Shown here: positions 42,871 through 51,402 of the stretch, one piece after another | How the letters are laid out: each line of letters begins with the position of its first letter | Numbering within the stretch: position 1 is the stretch's first letter | NCBI GenBank assembly: GCA_964345225.1 | Contig: CAYFQB010000039.1 | Coordinates: 1 to 64,000 of the forward strand | DNA length: 64,000 nucleotides | From: CAYFQB01 sp964345225 | GTDB lineage: Bacteria; Nitrospirota; Thermodesulfovibrionia; Thermodesulfovibrionales; UBA6898 | Reading direction: 5' to 3' | The notes under the pieces: generated by a model | What the model was told of the DNA's origin: nothing | Seen by the model: only the letters and a program-made list of their open reading frames with translations | Databases searched by the model: none | Program-made: the position numbers and the translations under genes

Positions 42871-43659
42871 TTAAGAGCGTAATACTATTTTTGGAGACCT
42901 GATCCCGAACAGATAAAATTTTATCCAGGTAAAACCGAACTTAAGCAATTCCGTATCGTCTGTCTTTAACTCTTGTAGAATATGCCCCATGACTTTATAT
43001 CTTTTCAGAAATGTACTTTCAAATATGAATTTTTTGAAAGTGTCGATGTTATAGCTTGCCATAAAAGCCATTTTAAACCTCTTATCTTCGAATCCATCAG
43101 GTCCCCAAGGGTTTGACCTGAAAAGTATATCCATTTCAGACCAGAGGTCATTCATCTGATTGAAGGGTTCAACACCCTGATTACTAAGCCATTCCTTGAC
43201 AGTCCATTCCCGTTCCTGAAAATGTCCTTTGCAGATAGGTTGTGGGGTGAGGAAGTAAAATTCCTGCACGGGGCCAGTACTAAAAGGCGCCATCATTACA
43301 GCCCTTTCCACCGGATAAGTACGGCATGCGTCAGGCCGGTCTTTATAAATACTACATCCTTCTCTAACAAGATAAGGACACGTTTTTTCTTCATTATCCG
43401 ACATCTTAAGCATAACAGAAGGAAAATAGTCATTGTCTTTGAAAATAGCAGTTGTATATTCATCAAGAAATTCGTCAGAGGTTATGTGAAGGCTGTTTTT
43501 CATGCGAAGTATATCATACGGGTAAAGAGTAATATTTATATTTCTGCAGCATAAGGTAAAACATTCTACTCCGCTGTGACATTCAAACTTGAACTTACTT
43601 TCACCGAGAGGCTTTTTTTCTTTTAGATAATTATATTTAGAGTCAGTAAGATTAATCAT
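42871..43659 (-). CDS. YkgJ-type cysteine cluster protein
   Basis: The 262-residue protein begins with CHSGVECFTLCCRNINITLYPYDILRM, followed by CPYLVREGCSIYKDRPDACRTYPVER. This is the cysteine arrangement of the YkgJ/Fe-S oxidoreductase-like family (CxxxCC, then CxxL...CxIYxxRPxxCRxyP). A metal or iron-sulfur site is likely; catalytic function is unknown for the family. No signal peptide or membrane helix. It stands alone, with repeats on one side and AT-rich DNA on the other. Confidence 0.87.
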   Translation of the reverse strand: MINLTDSKYNYLKEKKPLGESKFKFECHSGVECFTLCCRNINITLYPYDILRMKNSLHITSDEFLDEYTTAIFKDNDYFPSVMLKMSDNEEKTCPYLVREGCSIYKDRPDACRTYPVERAVMMAPFSTGPVQEFYFLTPQPICKGHFQEREWTVKEWLSNQGVEPFNQMNDLWSEMDILFRSNPWGPDGFEDKRFKMAFMASYNIDTFKKFIFESTFLKRYKVMGHILQELKTDDTELLKFGFTWIKFYLFGIRSPKIVLRS

Positions 43660-44073
43660 TAGAAAAAGTTTAAAATTCAGGTTTAAAAATATTTTCTATT
43701 TTAACATATACATTTATTAAATATTCAGATTGATCCTGGTGATTGCATTCAGTATTTCAACGTACATCTTTGCAAATTTGTGACGACTGATTAACAACAT
43801 AAGTTGAAAAGTTGTTAATAAGTTTTTCAAAAATTCATATATTATTGACCAGCTCTGTTTTTTCCATTCTGCACTTTTTTTGTGCATAACATTAGTCGAA
43901 TAAAATCAAAATGTTTTATCTGAATTATACGGTTTCTTAAATTGTATCCAGACGTAAAATTCACAGGCCCTTGCTGTACAAGGGTTTCATAAGAGAATTA
44001 AACAAAGCCTAAAAACAAAATTTGATTCATCTGCTGACCGTGTTCTTTGCTGGGCAAAACATTTGAAGAATTA
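43660..44073. other. 414-bp gene-free stretch
   Basis: No ORF or recognised RNA. One short hairpin, CCCTTG-CTGTA-CAAGGG, is at 43968-43984, followed by TTTCAT. The rest is AT-rich and would suit a promoter region for the YkgJ gene, but no clear -35/-10 pair was chosen. Confidence 0.5.
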
Positions 44074-44150
44074 TGGTGGCGGTGCAGGGATTTGAACCCC
44101 GGACACTGCGGATATGAGCCGCATGCTCTAACCACCTGAGCTACACCGCC
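44074..44150 (-). tRNA. tRNA-Met (CAU anticodon)
   Basis: On the minus strand the cloverleaf runs GGCGGTG (acceptor) - TAGCTCAGGTGGTTAGAGCA (D arm) - TGCGG CTCATAT CCGCA (anticodon arm, anticodon CAT) - variable loop - CCGGGGTTCAAATCCCTG (T arm) - CACCGCC - A, with CCA encoded. The first acceptor base pairs with its partner (G1-C72), and the arm sequences match elongator tRNA-Met of other bacteria. An Ile-lysidine tRNA also has CAU and cannot be fully excluded. Confidence 0.93.
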
Positions 44151-44180
44151 ACTTTTCGCCATGTGCTATGCGTCTGCGAA

Positions 44181-44405
44181 CTAAAAGGTTACGTTTTACT
44201 GTAACGAGGCCCGCCCTGTCAAGTAAGCTTTTCTACTTTACAGGGCCCGTTTCGTAATCTGGTTTGTCTGGTTTGTTTTGTTTTTCTAGTTTATCCGGTT
44301 TAAACTAAAGAAACCAAAGAAACTAAACTAACTAAAAAAAACTATTTTTGCTTTGCTTTTTTACTTCTTACTTCCTACTTCCTACTGCTTACTCCTTACT
44401 TTTTG
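44181..44405 (-). repeat. Composite intergenic repeat, copy D (inverted, longest)
   Basis: In the 300-bp gap between the tRNA and rodA. Read inverted, it matches copy A over nearly its whole length, including GTTTAAACCGG and the AGTAAGC heptads. Like copy C it carries the hairpin module CCTGTCAAGTAAGC / CTACTTTACAGG (44215-44243). It does not disturb a gene. Confidence 0.75.
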
Positions 44406-44447
44406 TCCTTATTTATTAAGTGTAAAATTATAACAGAAACTTTCAGG

Positions 44448-45569
44448 TTAATAAAATAGAGAGAATCTGCGGGTTCTTATGTTTATAAGGATACCGATTG
44501 CAATAAAGTTTGAAAGAAGTGCTGTTCCTCCATAACTCATAAATGGCAAAGGTATTCCTACCACTGGCATAATGCCAAGGGTCATTCCTATATTTAAAAA
44601 AAAGTAAAAAGAAAACATAATGGTAATACCCAATGCGAGTATCTTCCCGAAATCATCCTTTGCCTTGCTCGCGGTATCTAGTCCGCGCATTATTAATAAA
44701 AAGTATAATGATAACAGAAACAGGGACCCTAAAAAGCCCCATTCTTCAGCAAAAACAGAAAAAATAAAATCAGTATGTTTTTCTGGAAGAAACCTGAAAG
44801 GGCCTTGTGTGCCTTTCAGAAATCCCTTGCCTAAAAATTCTCCGGACCCTATCGCCACTTTTGATTGGTTGATATGATAACTTATGCCTGACGGGTCAAC
44901 TTCCGGCTCAACAAATGCGATAAGCCTGTTTTTCTGGTAATCTTTAAGACCTTCCCACATAAAGTTACCGAAAAAAGGTAAAGATACCATGACTATTATT
45001 ACTATGCGCATACAGGCCTTATGGGGAAGTCCTAGTGTTAATGATAAAGAAATGAAAATTATAAGTATGACTATAGTTGTACCAAGGTCAGGCTGTTTGA
45101 AAAGAAGGATAAAAGGGAGCAAAACAATGATGACAAAAACTCTCAGCAATGAAATTGTTCCGAAGGGTCCATGCATTTCACTATAGTACCTGGAAAGCAT
45201 AATTATAAAGATAAGCTTGAAAAATTCTGATGGCTGAAATGAAAGGGGTCCTAAACTGATCCATCTCTGTGCACCCATTCCTGTCTTTCCAGTAATCAGA
45301 ACTAAAAAAAGAAGGATTATGCCTGTTATATAAAGAGGTACCGAGATCCTGCTGAGCCATACATAATCGAAACTTACTATAAGAATCAGACAGAATAATC
45401 CAATTGTCAGCCAGATTATCTGTTTTATGTAAAAAGAAGTTTGCAAGGTTTCAATAGGGTGGCGTGTTGAGCTGAAGATGGTAAGGATACCAATAATTGA
45501 GATAACAATCGCCAGGGAAAATGTCAGCCAGTCAAAATTTCGTATTACTCTTCTGTTAATTTTGAACAT
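44448..45569 (-). CDS. rodA: Rod shape-determining peptidoglycan glycosyltransferase RodA
   Basis: A SEDS-family polymerase that makes glycan strands for side-wall growth with PBP2. The 373 residues are rich in membrane helices (about ten). Family hallmarks include AQRWISLGPLSFQPSEFFKL, GFLKGTQGPFRFLPEKHTDFIFSVFAEEWGF, and the end segment GIPLPFMSYGGTALL. The start overlaps the mrdA stop by 14 bp. Last gene of the mre cluster. Confidence 0.96.
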   Translation of the reverse strand: MFKINRRVIRNFDWLTFSLAIVISIIGILTIFSSTRHPIETLQTSFYIKQIIWLTIGLFCLILIVSFDYVWLSRISVPLYITGIILLFLVLITGKTGMGAQRWISLGPLSFQPSEFFKLIFIIMLSRYYSEMHGPFGTISLLRVFVIIVLLPFILLFKQPDLGTTIVILIIFISLSLTLGLPHKACMRIVIIVMVSLPFFGNFMWEGLKDYQKNRLIAFVEPEVDPSGISYHINQSKVAIGSGEFLGKGFLKGTQGPFRFLPEKHTDFIFSVFAEEWGFLGSLFLLSLYFLLIMRGLDTASKAKDDFGKILALGITIMFSFYFFLNIGMTLGIMPVVGIPLPFMSYGGTALLSNFIAIGILINIRTRRFSLFY

Positions 45570-47337
45570 TCAGCATTTCCTTCTTTTTATTTTCAGGGAG
45601 CATATAAGATTCAATTGTTTTTTTTGCTATTGGTGCTGCAGCGGTTCCGCCATGACCTCCATGTTCAACGAATGCTGAGAGTGCAATTCGGGGTTTTACC
45701 GCTGGTGCAAATGCAACAAACCATGCGTGATCTCTAAATTTTTCTTTAGAAATTTTTGTGTCCTTACTTAAAGCCACAACCTGAGCCGTTCCTGTTTTGC
45801 CGCCTATAGAGATTATATTTGATTTTGCAGCCCAGCCAGTGCCTTTAGGTGCATTAACAGCACCTATAAGGCTATCCCTTATTATTTCGAGTGTACTGGA
45901 TTTTATATCAGCTTTACTGATTATTACCGGCTCGGAATTTTTAAGAATTGTAGGCTTGTATAATATCCCGCCATTTGATACCGCACTTATCATTAAAGCC
46001 ATTTGCATTGGTGTAACAGAAACATATCCCTGACCAATAGAATTAATAAAAGTCTCTCCCAGAAACCATTTGGCGTTTTTTGTTTTCATTTTCCATTTAG
46101 TATTTGGTATCAATCCCTTTCTTTCTTCGCCTATAGGGATACCCGTCTCTTTACCAAGCCCAAATTTAGAGGCATAATCATATATTTTATCGATTCCAAG
46201 ACGTCTGCCTGCCTCGTAGAAATAGACATCACAGGATTCAACTAAAGCTTTGTATATGGAAGCTGTTTTGTGGCCTGATTTTTGCCAGCAGCCGAAATGC
46301 CATTTCCGGTAGCTTATCCCGCCTTTGCAGTCCACTTTTGTATTAATATCAAAAATACCTTCTTCCAGTGCAGCTATTGCGGTTATTATCTTAAACGTTG
46401 AACCTGGTGGATATTGACTCTGTATCGCCCTGTTTATCATAGGATAATTTTTGTCCTCTGCAATAGCCGCCCATTCGTCAGAACTGATACCCTGTGCGAA
46501 TTTATTGGGATCAAATGAAGGAGCACTCACAAGTCCAAGTATTTCTCCTGTTTCTGGATCCATTGCAACAAGTGCCCCTGTTTTGCCTTTGAAGGCCTTT
46601 TCAGCCTCTTTTTGCAGTGCAATATCTATACTTAATGTGAGGTTTCTCCCTTTTACCGGTTGAGCTTCTTTTAGTAATCTGATTTCATTCCCAAGTGCAT
46701 CTACTTCGATTATTTTCTGCCCGGCAATACCTCTTAAAGTTTTATCAAGGTGTTTTTCAACTCCCCACTGTCCAATCAATGCCTGTGGTGGTACGTCTTT
46801 GAACTCGGGATTTTTTAATTGGATGGGGTTGAGTTTACCTAGATATCCTATGATATGTGCACCGATATCGCCATAGATATATTCTCTGCTGACATCAATC
46901 TCGATAATAAGTCCTGGAAAGTCAGAACGTCTTGCTTCAATGAAGCTGACTTCATTGAAAGTTAACCTCTCTTTTAATCTTACTGGTGTGAATGCACTAT
47001 GCTTTTCTTTATATATTTTTTTGTATAATTCTTCAGCAGGGATGTTCAGTATTTTCGAGAGTCCTTTGATTTTACTTCTGTCAAAATCTTCCAAGATTAT
47101 GGAAGCACAGAAGTAAGGGGTATCTTTTACCAGGGGTATTCCGTTTCTGTCAAATATTATCCCTCTTGGTGCCGGCACCCCGATAATTCTCTGCCTGTTT
47201 GACGCTGATTTCTTATTGAATTCACTGCCCTGCAGGATCTGCAACTGCCATAGCCTGAGTAAAACTATTATAAAAGCTATAATAATAATATAGCCAATAA
47301 GGGCAATTTTCTCTGAAATAGTCTTCTTATTCTGCAT
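45556..47337 (-). CDS. mrdA: Penicillin-binding protein 2 (MrdA), elongasome transpeptidase
   Basis: The 593-residue class B PBP cross-links side-wall peptidoglycan with RodA. An N-terminal membrane anchor (about 10-28) is followed by the pedestal domain and the transpeptidase domain, with SxxK motif PPGSTFKI, second motif SCD (VESCDVYFYEAGRRLG) and KTG motif GGKTGTAQV. Its 5' end overlaps mreD by 11 bp. Length is typical. Confidence 0.96.
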   Translation of the reverse strand: MQNKKTISEKIALIGYIIIIAFIIVLLRLWQLQILQGSEFNKKSASNRQRIIGVPAPRGIIFDRNGIPLVKDTPYFCASIILEDFDRSKIKGLSKILNIPAEELYKKIYKEKHSAFTPVRLKERLTFNEVSFIEARRSDFPGLIIEIDVSREYIYGDIGAHIIGYLGKLNPIQLKNPEFKDVPPQALIGQWGVEKHLDKTLRGIAGQKIIEVDALGNEIRLLKEAQPVKGRNLTLSIDIALQKEAEKAFKGKTGALVAMDPETGEILGLVSAPSFDPNKFAQGISSDEWAAIAEDKNYPMINRAIQSQYPPGSTFKIITAIAALEEGIFDINTKVDCKGGISYRKWHFGCWQKSGHKTASIYKALVESCDVYFYEAGRRLGIDKIYDYASKFGLGKETGIPIGEERKGLIPNTKWKMKTKNAKWFLGETFINSIGQGYVSVTPMQMALMISAVSNGGILYKPTILKNSEPVIISKADIKSSTLEIIRDSLIGAVNAPKGTGWAAKSNIISIGGKTGTAQVVALSKDTKISKEKFRDHAWFVAFAPAVKPRIALSAFVEHGGHGGTAAAPIAKKTIESYMLPENKKKEMLNVQN

Positions 47338-47779
47338 ACTTAGGTCTTATAAATATTCCTGCGGGAGCATTCAACAGGCATTGCATGATGGAAACATATA
47401 AAGCTTTTGAGACAGCTGTAGGCATTTTTTTGAATAGACTTATTGATAAAAAGACAACAGAGTTGTCAAAAAATGTAAGAAGCGATACTGCGATTATACC
47501 CAGAAGAGGCGTCCATCTAAAGAGTTTACCTGATATAAAGGAAGAAAAATAACCTGTCATTCCTTTTGCGAGCAGATTTGGGCCAAGAATCGATAAGGAT
47601 ATGCTGTCTTCCAGTGCACCTATGAGCGCTCCAAAAAGCAGTCCTTTTTTTTCACCGTACTTTAATCCTGCATAATAAACCAGCAAGACGGTCAGGTCAG
47701 GAGGGATCCCAAGAATCACGATTCTGCCCTGCAGGATAAAGGTCAAAAATATTATTAATGTCCAGTATAGATACTTCAC
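47327..47779 (-). CDS. mreD: Rod shape-determining protein MreD
   Basis: The 150-residue integral membrane protein has about five hydrophobic helices with little other signature (LYWTLIIFLTFILQGRIVILGIPPDL; LVYYAGLKYGEKKGLLFGALIGALEDS). The latter segment and the location between mreC and mrdA make the call secure. MreD links MreC to the RodA-PBP2 machinery. Confidence 0.92.
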   Translation of the reverse strand: MKYLYWTLIIFLTFILQGRIVILGIPPDLTVLLVYYAGLKYGEKKGLLFGALIGALEDSISLSILGPNLLAKGMTGYFSSFISGKLFRWTPLLGIIAVSLLTFFDNSVVFLSISLFKKMPTAVSKALYVSIMQCLLNAPAGIFIRPKYAE

Positions 47780-48558
47780 TTAATTATTATAACTTCCTCC
47801 AGTTTGGTAGAATCCTGAAAAGGGATTACTTCGATGTATTGAAAGTGTCCTCTTGTTCCTTTGCTGTCTACTTTTGATACATATCCTACCGGGATTCCAG
47901 GTGGAAAGAATGAATCAAGCCCTGAGGTAATTATAACATTACCTGTTTGTATATCTTCGTCGAGTGATATATACTTCAGGATACATTTTCTTGTACCAGT
48001 GCCGGATACTACCCCTTCTTTTCTGCTATCCCGAAGTCTGACCGCAGCGGAGAAGTTGATATCAGTGATTGGAAGCAGCTGCGAATGTGAATTCGAAACG
48101 CTGATAATCTTCCCTGTGAGCCCTTTCGGTGTAATAGCAGACATGTCTTTAAGCACTCCGTCTTTTAGTCCCTTATTAATTATTATGATATTAGTAAAGT
48201 GATCGAGTCCTCTTGCTATAATTTTTGCTGTTATAACATAGTTTTTTTGATTTGCGCTCAGTTGAAGAAATTTTTTCAATCGTTTGTTTTCACGCATAGC
48301 TTCCTGGTATTTTTCTCGCTCCATTAACAGATCATCAATACGTTTACGGAGTTTTTTGTTTTCTTCTTCACGCAATGCCATCTTTTTAAAAGGCTTTTTT
48401 ACACTGTCTGACAGAGTCTTTGTTATCATGAAAGTGTTGTTAAACAGGTTGTTTATGAAGCTGCTGGTTAGTGAATAATCTTTCTTGCTCTGGTATGTCA
48501 TTAACATAAAAGATACTGTTATTAGTACTAAGAAAAGAAGAGTATTTTTTTTGGGCAT
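47776..48558 (-). CDS. mreC: Rod shape-determining protein MreC
   Basis: The 260-residue protein has an N-terminal membrane anchor (about 6-23), a coiled coil at about 55-100 (REEENKKLRKRIDDLLMERE...), and the periplasmic beta-domains with IIINKGLKDGV, GLTGKIISVSNSHSQLLPITD and GLDSFFPPGIPVGYVS. This is the standard MreC layout. It follows mreB after 12 bp and overlaps mreD by 4 bp. Confidence 0.95.
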   Translation of the reverse strand: MPKKNTLLFLVLITVSFMLMTYQSKKDYSLTSSFINNLFNNTFMITKTLSDSVKKPFKKMALREEENKKLRKRIDDLLMEREKYQEAMRENKRLKKFLQLSANQKNYVITAKIIARGLDHFTNIIIINKGLKDGVLKDMSAITPKGLTGKIISVSNSHSQLLPITDINFSAAVRLRDSRKEGVVSGTGTRKCILKYISLDEDIQTGNVIITSGLDSFFPPGIPVGYVSKVDSKGTRGHFQYIEVIPFQDSTKLEEVIIIK

Positions 48559-48570
48559 GATTAATCTATT

Positions 48571-49602
48571 CTAATTTATTGCTATTCTGCGAAGCATATC
48601 TAATTCATCAAGCATCTTCCCTACACCGATAACAATTGCTGTCAAAGGATTATCAGCGACAACAACAGGGAGAGAGGTTTCCTTCCTGATCAAGGTGTCA
48701 ATCCCGCGAAGCAGAGCTCCACCACCGGCAAGAACTATGCCTCTGTCTACTATGTCTGCTGCAAGCTCAGGCGGGGTATTTTCAAGGGCAACTTTTATCG
48801 TATCCAGTATGATGTTGATAGGTTCGGCTAAAGCCTCACGAATTTCATCTTCATTTATGTTTATTGTTTTAGGTATGCCTGATATCAGATCTCTTCCCTT
48901 AATGTCCTTGAAGCGTTTTTCGGAAGCTTCTAAATCATAAGCAGAACCAATATCAATTTTAATCTGCTCGGTTGACATTTCACCGATCATCAGGTTGTAT
49001 CTTCTCTTGATGTATCCCATGATAGCCTCGTCCATTTTATCTCCTCCGATTCTAACAGCCTTGTTATATACCACACCGTCAAGAGAAATTATCGCAGTAT
49101 CTGTTGTGCCACCTCCGATATCAACAATCATGTTGCCGGATGGTTCCCCAACTGGCAGGCCAACCCCTATCGCGGCAGCCATAGGCTCTTCTACTAAGTA
49201 GACTTCCCTCGCTCCTGATGCTTCTGCAGCATCCTTTACCGCTCTTTGTTCTACCTGGGTAATACCTGAGGGTACTCCGATAATCACTCTGGGGGAGACA
49301 AAACCACGCCTGTTATGAACTTTTTTAATGAAGTATTTGAGCATCTCACCTGTAGCGTCGAAATCAGCGATAACACCGTCTTTCAATGGTCTTATAGCAA
49401 CTATATTCGAGGGTGTTTTGCCAAGCATTCTTTTTGCCTCTGCGCCAACTGCAACTACTTTCTTATTATCTTTTCTCATTACCACAACAGAAGGCTCGTC
49501 ACATACAATGCCTCTGCCTTTCACATAGACCAGGGTATTTGCAGTGCCGAGGTCAATTGCAAGATCGTTAGAGAATAAACCGAGTAGACTATTTAAAAAC
49601 AT
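48571..49602 (-). CDS. mreB: Rod shape-determining actin homologue MreB
   Basis: The 343-residue protein has the actin-fold ATP motifs: DLGTANTLVYVKG (phosphate 1, near 17), MIVDIGGGTTDTAIIS (phosphate 2) and GIVLAGGGALLRGID (adenosine motif). An amphipathic N-terminal stretch (MFLNSLLGLFSNDLA) suits membrane binding. MreB filaments direct side-wall synthesis. First gene of the mreBCD-mrdA-rodA unit. Confidence 0.97.
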   Translation of the reverse strand: MFLNSLLGLFSNDLAIDLGTANTLVYVKGRGIVCDEPSVVVMRKDNKKVVAVGAEAKRMLGKTPSNIVAIRPLKDGVIADFDATGEMLKYFIKKVHNRRGFVSPRVIIGVPSGITQVEQRAVKDAAEASGAREVYLVEEPMAAAIGVGLPVGEPSGNMIVDIGGGTTDTAIISLDGVVYNKAVRIGGDKMDEAIMGYIKRRYNLMIGEMSTEQIKIDIGSAYDLEASEKRFKDIKGRDLISGIPKTININEDEIREALAEPINIILDTIKVALENTPPELAADIVDRGIVLAGGGALLRGIDTLIRKETSLPVVVADNPLTAIVIGVGKMLDELDMLRRIAIN

Positions 49603-49624
49603 TATAACTCCTAAATGTAGATTA

Positions 49625-50047
49625 TCATGTTTCTAAAACTATTGTCTTGGAGATTTCGTCTCCAAGACGCCTGCTGTCTTTACTCCCGAGAATTAGGATA
49701 AATTCCAGAGCGCAAACAATCAAAAAGAGTATCCACCCAATCCAGGGAACAATCCAATATAGAATATATCCAACAGCTAGTGTGCTGTTCCTTAATATTG
49801 AATCTTTAAATGTGCAGGGATTATTGCTTTCTTCAGATACAACCCTCAGTTTGAGAAGTCTTTTACCGATACTTCTACCCTCAAAAAGGCCGTCTGCTAA
49901 CAGAATATAGGCTATCCCTGCATAATAACCGGCCTTGGGTATTAATTCAATAGCTACAGCAATCAGTATAAAATCTATAATTTTTGCTGCAGTTCTAAGG
50001 AGAAGCCCTGCCCTTTTTTGTTCATCAGACATTAAAAATAGTAACAA
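49625..50047 (-). CDS. RDD family membrane protein
   Basis: The 140-residue protein has the RDD signature: an Arg near the N-terminus (GLLLRTAAKIIDFILIAVA) and two Asp in the following helices (KIIDF; ADGLFEGRSIGKRLLKLRVV). Four hydrophobic helices are visible. RDD proteins are small membrane proteins, a few of which act as ion antiporters; the role here is unknown. It lies 22 bp upstream of mreB and may be co-transcribed. Confidence 0.85.
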   Translation of the reverse strand: MLLFLMSDEQKRAGLLLRTAAKIIDFILIAVAIELIPKAGYYAGIAYILLADGLFEGRSIGKRLLKLRVVSEESNNPCTFKDSILRNSTLAVGYILYWIVPWIGWILFLIVCALEFILILGSKDSRRLGDEISKTIVLET

Positions 50048-50256
50048 AAGACTTTAATATTTTTCAATAATAACATAAAATATTGCTTTCATAAAGTTCA
50101 GTGACATTTTTTAGAAATTAATAAAGCGACGGGGTTTAAGGCCAGGAGAGCAGAACATCTTATTTCTAAATCAATTACCTTATTAAGAGGATTTAGTGTA
50201 TATAACATATTTATCATGTTTATGCGTTTTATAAAATTAATCCAGACGTATAATGG

Positions 50257-50856
50257 ATGGATATTTTGAAAATAATTCTTGCAACAGCGAATAAGAAAAA
50301 GATTAAAGAGATTAAAAGGATATTCTCCGGGCTGGATATCCAGTTTCTTACGATTGATTCTCTCCCTTACTCGCTGGATGTTGAGGAAGATGGAAAGACC
50401 TTTAAGGAAAATGCAATTAAAAAGTCTTTAATTATTGCAAAAAATACGGGCTATCCTGCTATAGCCGATGATTCAGGTCTTGAGGTTCAAGCCCTCAGCG
50501 GAGCACCAGGGGTTTTTTCAGCCAGATATGCAGGAAAAGAGGCAAATGACCAGAAAAATATCGAAAAATTACTGCGCGAGATGCGAAATTTGAAAGGTAA
50601 AGACAGACAGGCGAGATTTGTCTGCTGTATTGCTTTTGCATTGCCTGATGGGAACTATAAAACTTTCACCGGATATGTCAGGGGGATAATAGGTAAAAAG
50701 AAGAAAGGCTTACGCGGATTTGGCTATGATCCTGTTTTCTATCCGGTTGGCCATAACAGGACTTTTGCAGAAATGACAGATTCTGAAAAAGATGCATTGA
50801 GCCACAGGGGTAAGGCCTTGGAAAAGTTAAATAAATATATCAAAAAAGTCTTCTAA
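50257..50856 (+). CDS. rdgB: XTP/dITP diphosphatase (RdgB/HAM1)
   Basis: The enzyme hydrolyses non-canonical purine triphosphates such as dITP. The 199 residues carry the hallmark segments IILATANKKKIKEI (N-terminus), AIADDSGLEVQALSGAPGVFSARYAG, and GFGYDPVFYP...TFAEMTDSEKDALSHRGKAL. The ATG at 50257 is used here; a TTG three codons later (50266) matches the conserved N-terminus equally well. Confidence 0.95.
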   Translation: MDILKIILATANKKKIKEIKRIFSGLDIQFLTIDSLPYSLDVEEDGKTFKENAIKKSLIIAKNTGYPAIADDSGLEVQALSGAPGVFSARYAGKEANDQKNIEKLLREMRNLKGKDRQARFVCCIAFALPDGNYKTFTGYVRGIIGKKKKGLRGFGYDPVFYPVGHNRTFAEMTDSEKDALSHRGKALEKLNKYIKKVF

Positions 50857-51123
50857 ATTACTGAATTTAAATTTCTATTTAGGGATTTCTTTAATTTTAA
50901 ATGACCATATAAGTTAAAAATCAGATTAATAAGTAATTTTTATCTTATTATCAAAAATATGAATTTGACTTCAAATAACGTGATGCTTATATTTAGTGGG
51001 TCTATAGTTTATCTGTAGTTTACAGCGAATCCATTTTTTATTTACATTTTTATTTTAAATCACGCATTTTTGTATCTTTTCAAAAATTTATAGTAACGAT
51101 GGGGAAAAGAGCAAGGAGGTGTC

Positions 51124-51355
51124 ATAAGATTAGTATTACTCGGTGCGCCCTGTGCAGGTAAAGGAACTCAGGCGAAAAAGCTTATTGAAAAATATACAAT
51201 TCCTCAGATTTCGACAGGAGATATTTTAAGAAAGGCTGTTGCTGATGGGACACCACTTATAGAGTGTTACATTAAAAAAAGCGATTCTAAAGTCTGTTCC
51301 AGGTACAGGAACTATAGACAAGATTTTTAACAATATTTGCTCAATATTAATGTAA
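51124..51355 (+). pseudogene. adk: Adenylate kinase gene remnant (adk), internally deleted
   Basis: After AAGGAGG (51114-51120), where an ATG should stand, is ATA (51124). From there the sequence reads RLVLLGAPCAGKGTQAKK, then QISTGDILRKAVADGTPLIE, the N-terminal P-loop part of adenylate kinase. At about GTPLI it joins directly to the C-terminal end of the family, which continues one frame over as ILKSVPGTGTIDKIF and ends at TAA 51353-51355. Some 140-150 central residues are missing. The start loss, deletion and frameshift mean it is non-functional. It lies directly upstream of sat. Confidence 0.85.
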
Positions 51356-51402
51356 AATAATTTTTGCATTAGCAATATATTACTAAAGAAAGGAGAAATA
51401 CT

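Noticed and set aside
45556..47337. SCD in place of SxN in PBP2 as a defective active site
   Set aside because: S-x-D at this motif is seen in ordinary PBP2 proteins as far as I know, and the SxxK and KTG motifs are intact.
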